From Campylobacterales bacterium (lineage in GTDB: Bacteria > Campylobacterota > Campylobacteria > Campylobacterales > QNZT01), in assembly GCA_015489185.1 (NCBI GenBank), contig WGAE01000226.1, positions 1-11,316 of the forward strand: a stretch of DNA of 11,316 bases. Reading direction: 5' to 3'. The position numbers were made by a program, and so were the translations under genes. This document shows, in pieces, positions 6,442-11,316 of this stretch (the stretch's first letter is position 1; every line of letters starts with the position of its first letter). Below the pieces are notes generated by a model. That model was not told the origin of the DNA, ran no database searches, and saw only the letters and a list, made by a program, of their open reading frames with translations.

Positions 6442-7668
6442 ATGGATATCTACGAAAAGCTTGCGATCCTTGCCGACAGTGCGAAATATGATGTTTCATG
6501 TGCTTCCAGCGGTGCGGAGTCTGATGTACGCGCGGGTGCGATCGGTTGTACTCATCGAAGCGGTATCTGCCACACCTTTACCGAAGACGGACGGTGCGTA
6601 TCGCTTTTGAAAGTACTCTTTACGAATTTTTGCGTTTACGATTGCGCCTACTGTATCAATCGTGTAAGCAACGATATCCCCAGAGCCGCTTTTTCACCCA
6701 GACAACTGGCGGAGTTGACGATCAACTTCTACAAACGCAACTATATCGAAGGGTTGTTTCTCAGTTCCGGTATTTTCGAGAGTGAAGACAAAACGATGGA
6801 GTTGCTGATTCGGGCGCTGGAGATTTTACGATATGAATATCGCTTCAACGGCTATATCCATCTGAAACTGATTCCGGGTGCCTCACAGGAATTGATCGCC
6901 AGAGCCTGCACGCTGGCGACACGGGTCAGCGCCAACCTGGAGTTGCCGTCGGAAGAGGGATTGCGTCTGCTCGCACCGCAAAAGACACGCGAAAAAGTGA
7001 TGCTACCGCTGCGGCAGGCAAGAGATGTAACACTTCCCGGGCGTCGCGGACCTATTGCGATGAGTACGCAGTTGATTATCGGCGCCACGCCCGAGAGCGA
7101 CCTGGAGATTCTCGCGCTGGCATCCGGGCTTTATCAAAAGGCGCTGCTCAAACGGGTCTACTATTCGGCATATATTCCCACCAACGCCGACAAACATCTG
7201 CCCGCACTCGATACCAAACCGCCGATGTTACGCGAACACCGCCTCTATCAGGCGGACTGGCTGCTGCGTTTTTACGGATTCGACTACCGGGAACTTTTCG
7301 AAAAGCGCACCTTTCTGGATGAAGAACTCGATCCCAAAACAGTCTGGGCGCTGGAGCACCCCGAATATTTTCCGGTTGAGGTCAACCGGGCGGATCGGGA
7401 GATGTTGCTGCGCGTACCCGGTATCGGAATACGGGGTGCGCGGAAGATTATTCGTGCCAGAAGTTTCAGAGCGCTGCGTTTCGATGATCTTAAAGTGCTG
7501 GGAATCGTTTTGCGACGCGCGCGTCATTTCATCACCGCAGGGGGCAGATACTACGGAACCAAAGCGGATGAACCCGGTGCGATCAAAAAGGCGTTGTTAC
7601 CGCCGAAACGATTCTATCAGCCCTCGCTCTTCGATGCGCATATCAGTGCCGCGACGGGAGAGGTGTGA
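6442..7668 (+). CDS. Radical SAM protein with C-terminal helix-hairpin-helix, predicted DNA modification/repair (TIGR03916-type)
   Basis: The 408-residue protein has the radical SAM cluster motif CVYDCAYC (C64, C68, C71), which binds a 4Fe-4S cluster and cleaves S-adenosylmethionine. The flanking residues (YDVSC at 17-21, GICHTFTEDGRCVSLL at 41-56, INRVSND at 72-78) match what I recall of the family called putative DNA modification/repair radical SAM protein. A helix-hairpin-helix, VNRADREMLLRVPGIGIRGA, lies at about 314-333 and suggests non-specific DNA binding. Additional cysteines C20, C36, C43 and C52 precede the radical SAM motif and could hold another metal site. The ATG at 6442 has no good ribosome binding site. 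The stop codon overlaps the next start by one base. The substrate and reaction are unknown; DNA as target is inference from the HhH and the family partner. Confidence 0.85.
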   Translation: MDIYEKLAILADSAKYDVSCASSGAESDVRAGAIGCTHRSGICHTFTEDGRCVSLLKVLFTNFCVYDCAYCINRVSNDIPRAAFSPRQLAELTINFYKRNYIEGLFLSSGIFESEDKTMELLIRALEILRYEYRFNGYIHLKLIPGASQELIARACTLATRVSANLELPSEEGLRLLAPQKTREKVMLPLRQARDVTLPGRRGPIAMSTQLIIGATPESDLEILALASGLYQKALLKRVYYSAYIPTNADKHLPALDTKPPMLREHRLYQADWLLRFYGFDYRELFEKRTFLDEELDPKTVWALEHPEYFPVEVNRADREMLLRVPGIGIRGARKIIRARSFRALRFDDLKVLGIVLRRARHFITAGGRYYGTKADEPGAIKKALLPPKRFYQPSLFDAHISAATGEV

Positions 7669-8405
7669 TGGCGACGTTTCTGTACGACGGATCTTTTGAG
7701 GGATTTTTGACACTGGTGTATGAAAGCTATATGCGTAAAAAGAGTGCGCGTCGTATCATCAAATCGGCGCGAGAGTGGGATTTGACGGATGAAAATATCA
7801 GTATCATCACCAACCGCACCCATGCCGCAAAAGTGCTTGAATCGTTACGGACAAAATTTGAGAAACGTTACTATGCGCGCATTTTTCATATCTTCATGTG
7901 CGACAGCGAACCTTTCGAAAAGCCGCTTTACGACTATATCGTGCTGGGATTTCGTGATCAGCGCCATCTTGCGGATATCACCCATCCTTCGATTCGTTAT
8001 ATCGAAAATCTGGCGCGCGAATATTTTCGCTATCTGCACAAAATGTACGGTTTTGTCCGGTTTGAAGAGTTGTCCGACGGGATGCTCTACGCCAGGATCG
8101 AGGGCAAATTCAATATCGTCGCACCTCTGGGGGCGCATTTTGCGAAGCGGCTCAATCCGTACGATTTTATCATTCACGATACCAAACGTGCGCTGGCGTA
8201 CTGGAAAAACGAGGCGGGAGGAGAGCTTCATGAAGTCGCCGCGTTTGAACAGCCTCTGCGTTCGGCTTCGGAGGAGAAGTTTCAAAAACTCTGGAAGACC
8301 TTTTTTCAGAGTGTCACGATTCCCGCAAGGCGCAATATCAAACTGCAGAAAAAGTGGGTGCCGCTGCTTTACCGGCGCTATATGACGGAGTTTATGGAAA
8401 CATAA
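7668..8405 (+). CDS. DUF4130 (TIGR03915-type) DNA metabolism protein, partner of the radical SAM protein
   Basis: A 245-residue protein of the family that almost always sits beside the radical SAM/HhH protein. Family-like landmarks are the N-terminal YDGSFEGFLT (6-15), HKMYGFVRFEEL (124-135), PYDFIIHDTKRALAYW (164-179) and the C-terminal RRNIKLQKKWVPLLYRRYMTE (221-241). No known catalytic motif, membrane segment or metal site is obvious. In many bacteria the family carries an extra C-terminal uracil-DNA-glycosylase-like domain; here the protein stops after the DUF4130 part. The start is ATG at 7668, overlapping the upstream TGA by one base, with GGAGAGG four bases before it. A GTG at 7665 is possible but less well placed. 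Translational coupling supports a joint function with the radical SAM protein. The molecular role is unknown. Confidence 0.82.
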   Translation: MATFLYDGSFEGFLTLVYESYMRKKSARRIIKSAREWDLTDENISIITNRTHAAKVLESLRTKFEKRYYARIFHIFMCDSEPFEKPLYDYIVLGFRDQRHLADITHPSIRYIENLAREYFRYLHKMYGFVRFEELSDGMLYARIEGKFNIVAPLGAHFAKRLNPYDFIIHDTKRALAYWKNEAGGELHEVAAFEQPLRSASEEKFQKLWKTFFQSVTIPARRNIKLQKKWVPLLYRRYMTEFMET

Positions 8406-8408
8406 AGA

Positions 8409-11316
8409 TCAGTGTTGCAGCAAAGAGAGGAGGGTGTCTGCGTCGTAAAGTTCCTGCAGGGCTTGCTTTTTGTCGTAGATTGTGTCGTAAAGTGCGCGTT
8501 TTTGTGTCTGCAGGTCGAGGATCTTCTCTTCGATCGAGTTTTCGACGACCAGTTTGTAGACAAAGACCGTTTTGGTCTGTCCGATACGGTGCGCGCGGTC
8601 GGTCGCCTGATCTTCCACGGCGGGGTTCCACCACGGATCGTAGTGGATGACCGTATCGGCTTCGGTCAGGTTGAGTCCCACGCCGCCCGCCTTGAGGCTC
8701 ATCAAAAAGAGGTTGCAGCCGTTTTTGCCGAACCGTGCGATCGCCTCTTCGCGTCTGGTTGTCTGTCCGGTCAGTTTCGTAAAGTCGATGTTGCGTTTTC
8801 GCAACTCCGCTTCCAGGATCGAAAGCATCGTCGTAAACTGAGAAAAAAGGAGCACCTTGCGCCCCTCTGCGAGCAACTCCTCCAGCAGTTCGAAGAGGGT
8901 ATCGCGTTTGGCGGACTCGTCGGTTTGCTTTGCCTGATCAAGTTTGAGCAGTTTCGGATCGCAGCAGACCTGACGCAGTTTCAAAATGGCGTTGAGGATC
9001 GTGAAGCGGGCGCTGGAGACCCCTTTGGCGCGAATGGCGTCGGCAACCCGCTTTTCCATCGCCAGACGGATATTTTCATACAGTAACGCCTGTTTGGGAC
9101 CGAAAGTGACTTTCTGGATGATTTCGATCTTTTCGGGGAGTTCATGAAGTACATCATCTTTGGTACGACGCAGCATAAAGGGGGCGATCTTCTCTCTGAG
9201 CTGTTTGCCGCGTGTCTGATCAGACTCTTTTTCGATCGGATTTTTGAACTGCTTGACAAATATATCGTAGGTGTATAAAAATCCGGGCATCAGAAAGTCG
9301 AACATTGACCAGAGTTCGCCCAGATGGTTCTCCATCGGTGTGCCGGTCAGGGCGAGTTTGTGTCGTGCCCGGAGTGATTTGACCGCGAGTGTCATTTTGG
9401 CTTTTGGGTTTTTGATTTTCTGCGCTTCGTCAAGAATGATATAGTCGTATTCAATCTTTGCAAGTTTGTCAAGATCGCGCAGTACCAGCTGATAAGTCGT
9501 CAGCAGGATATCGTACGATTTGGCGCGGGGATAATCTTCGGCGCGACGATTGCCGTAGAGGGCGAGTACTTTCAGGTCGGGCGTAAATTTCGCGATTTCC
9601 TGTTTCCAGTTGCCGATCAGTGAGGTGGGCATCACAATCAGTACGGGACGGGTCAGTTTGCCGGACTCTTTGAGCTTTTGCAGAAGTGCCAGGGTTTGCA
9701 GCGTTTTCCCGAGTCCCATATCGTCGGCGAGGATACCGTTGAAATGATAATTGTGCAAAAAGGCGAGCCAGTCGAGTCCTCTTTGCTGATAGTCGCGCAG
9801 CGTCGCACGCACTCCTTTAGCGGGCGGGCAGGGTTCGATCCCTTTGAAGTTGCGAAGCTTTTGTCCCAGTTCAAGCAGCTCTTTTGGACCGTTCCAGCGG
9901 ATCGGTGCGCGGGTGATCCCCTCAAGCAGGTGGGCGTCGTAGCGACCGAGTCTCAGATGTGAATCGGTGCGGGGCGTGTAGAGGGCAAAAAGGGTTTGGA
10001 GGATCGGTTTGACACTTTTTGACGAAAGGTGCAGATAAGTGGTTTCGTCAAGTTGGAGATTGAGTTTTTCGGGAATCGCATCCGGCGAATCGTACTGCTC
10101 CAGAAGGGTCGAGACAAGCGGCAGCAAAGGGATGCGCTGCTTCTCCAAAACAACTTCGGGGTGGATATCGAACCAGTCGCTCCCTCTCTCTTCGGTTGCT
10201 TCGATCGTCACGGTGTCGGCATGTTCGAAACGGAGCTGAAAATCTTCGGCAAATTCGACAATCCACCCCGATTTTTGCAATGATTCGACTCCCTCTTCGA
10301 GAAAAACTCGCCACTTTTCGAGTCTCTTTTGTATATCCGTATCCGCAATTTCAAAGCGATTTTCCGTTGCCGCGACCGGGGCGCTGAAACCGTAGTGACG
10401 CAGGCTTTCCAGATACTTCTCTTCTTCACTGAGACGCCGATCGATTTTGACAAACGCCTCCGATTCTCCCGCCAGCGCGGATCGTTTTTGCGGCAGTGCG
10501 GGAATTTCATATGTGCCGTAAAGAAAGGAAACCAGAAGTTCGGAGTGTGCGTCGGGATTGTCCGGGGTTTGTCGCACGAGGATTTTGGGAACGGGCGGGG
10601 TATCGATCGTTTCGCATTGGAATGTCTCGGGTATCGGCAGATCGATCGCTTTGAGGGTGCTCAGAGCACTCTTCATGAAGCGCTCGATCTGATTTTTCTC
10701 GATTTCGGGGGCATCCAGCAGCAGGGTGATCGTTTTTGCGTCATATTCGCTCAGAAGTTCATGAAGTCTATTGGTGACGGGATCAAGATAGAAAAAGGGT
10801 TCTGTGGGGATGAAAACCCCTTCCGGGTGCAGATTGGAGACAATGCGCATTTGGTTTTGGGAGACCTCTTCCCAGTGAAACGTAAGATGGATTGTGTTTT
10901 CGCTTTTTTGTACAGGATGGACGGGGTCTTTGAAAAATGTCCGGTTTGTGGCGATGATCTTTGAGAGTGCGAGTGCCCCGGTCTCGCCTTCAAATACCAC
11001 GCTGTAGGGGTAGAGCGGTTTACGAAGGGCACGTAGCAGTGTCAGCGGGGTGATATCCTCTTTTTGGACGTAACGGTATCGGCGCGGATGGTCGAGCAGG
11101 TTGTCGGTATCGACCCGGTAAGGTTTACCGTAGCCCCCTTTTTTGAGAATCCTGCTTTTGTAGAGGGTGAGCGGTTCATTGCCCCAGGCGGTTTTTTCAA
11201 AGAGTTTGTAAAGCAGTACCTCCTGCGGTGCGTTTGCATCGGTTGTTTCATTTACGGACGCGGGTGTATGGAAACGCTCCAGCCAGTTGATTGCCTGTTT
11301 CCACGCAAGATCGGTG
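8409..11316 (-). CDS. SNF2-family helicase/DNA translocase (partial, 5' end beyond the window)
   Basis: Superfamily 2 ATPase of the Swi2/Snf2 type, expected to translocate on double-stranded DNA and remodel protein-DNA complexes. About 968 residues are visible. Motifs, numbered from the right window edge, are Walker A in DDMGLGKTLQT (GLGKT at 534-538), motif II DEAQ at 629-632, motif III LALTGTPMENHLGELW just after, and in the second RecA lobe GGVGLNLTEADTVIHYDPWWNP and HRIGQ (909-913). The first 500 residues resemble the poorly conserved accessory region of large bacterial SNF2 proteins. The GTG at 11000 is not the start: the frame continues without a stop to base 11316 (for example WGNEPLTLYKS and ITPLTLLRALRKPLYPYS). 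The gene ends three bases from the convergent DUF4130 gene. No terminator is visible between them. Confidence 0.92.
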   Translation of the reverse strand, partial: TDLAWKQAINWLERFHTPASVNETTDANAPQEVLLYKLFEKTAWGNEPLTLYKSRILKKGGYGKPYRVDTDNLLDHPRRYRYVQKEDITPLTLLRALRKPLYPYSVVFEGETGALALSKIIATNRTFFKDPVHPVQKSENTIHLTFHWEEVSQNQMRIVSNLHPEGVFIPTEPFFYLDPVTNRLHELLSEYDAKTITLLLDAPEIEKNQIERFMKSALSTLKAIDLPIPETFQCETIDTPPVPKILVRQTPDNPDAHSELLVSFLYGTYEIPALPQKRSALAGESEAFVKIDRRLSEEEKYLESLRHYGFSAPVAATENRFEIADTDIQKRLEKWRVFLEEGVESLQKSGWIVEFAEDFQLRFEHADTVTIEATEERGSDWFDIHPEVVLEKQRIPLLPLVSTLLEQYDSPDAIPEKLNLQLDETTYLHLSSKSVKPILQTLFALYTPRTDSHLRLGRYDAHLLEGITRAPIRWNGPKELLELGQKLRNFKGIEPCPPAKGVRATLRDYQQRGLDWLAFLHNYHFNGILADDMGLGKTLQTLALLQKLKESGKLTRPVLIVMPTSLIGNWKQEIAKFTPDLKVLALYGNRRAEDYPRAKSYDILLTTYQLVLRDLDKLAKIEYDYIILDEAQKIKNPKAKMTLAVKSLRARHKLALTGTPMENHLGELWSMFDFLMPGFLYTYDIFVKQFKNPIEKESDQTRGKQLREKIAPFMLRRTKDDVLHELPEKIEIIQKVTFGPKQALLYENIRLAMEKRVADAIRAKGVSSARFTILNAILKLRQVCCDPKLLKLDQAKQTDESAKRDTLFELLEELLAEGRKVLLFSQFTTMLSILEAELRKRNIDFTKLTGQTTRREEAIARFGKNGCNLFLMSLKAGGVGLNLTEADTVIHYDPWWNPAVEDQATDRAHRIGQTKTVFVYKLVVENSIEEKILDLQTQKRALYDTIYDKKQALQELYDADTLLSLLQH

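Noticed and set aside
6230..6499. Minus-strand 89-codon reading frame across the palindrome and the start of the radical SAM gene.
   Set aside because: It overlaps the start of a well-supported gene, has no ribosome binding site and no family resemblance, so it is most likely chance.
10998..11000. GTG codon as the start of the SNF2 protein.
   Set aside because: The same frame continues upstream to the window edge without a stop and encodes protein-like sequence, so the true start lies outside the window.
1..11316. CRISPR array or other tandem repeat locus.
   Set aside because: I saw no regularly spaced direct repeats; nearly all the sequence is accounted for by ordinary coding genes.

Overview
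The window looks like chromosomal DNA from a member of the Campylobacterota (formerly Epsilonproteobacteria), probably an environmental lineage of moderate GC content. The main reason is the gene order rluD-type pseudouridine synthase > fibronectin type III lipoprotein (flpA) > trmB > ftsE > ftsX, with rodA divergent beside it. From memory this matches the Campylobacter jejuni block Cj1280c-Cj1276c with mrdB (Cj1282). TrmB also has the long form typical of that phylum. The genus cannot be fixed from the sequence alone.

Left half (1-4878, minus strand): five tightly packed or overlapping genes read as one operon from about 4878 down to 22. They encode an rRNA-type pseudouridine synthase, a lipoprotein with four FN3 modules, a tRNA m7G methyltransferase, and the FtsE/FtsX transporter-like complex that links cell division to peptidoglycan hydrolysis. 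A possible start codon for the next gene lies in the last bases at the left edge.

Middle (4879-6441): a 32-bp divergent intergenic gap separates the operon from rodA (plus strand, SEDS glycosyltransferase for cell elongation). Both flanking genes appear to begin with TTG, so promoter elements must lie inside the opposing coding sequences. rodA is followed by a hairpin, a tRNA with anticodon CAU, and a gene-free stretch of about 295 bp. That stretch holds a 188-bp imperfect palindrome bounded by perfect 19-bp inverted repeats, with a terminator-like hairpin nested in its middle.

Right half (6442-11316): two plus-strand genes with a one-base stop/start overlap encode a radical SAM protein with a C-terminal helix-hairpin-helix and a DUF4130 protein. 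These correspond to the families TIGR03916 and TIGR03915, a conserved pair predicted to act in DNA modification or repair and, to my knowledge, not biochemically characterised. The uracil-DNA-glycosylase-like domain often fused to DUF4130 is absent here. Convergent with them, only three bases away, is a large SNF2-family DNA translocase whose reading frame stays open through the right edge.

The best candidates for something little described are the radical SAM/DUF4130 pair and the palindromic element after the tRNA.
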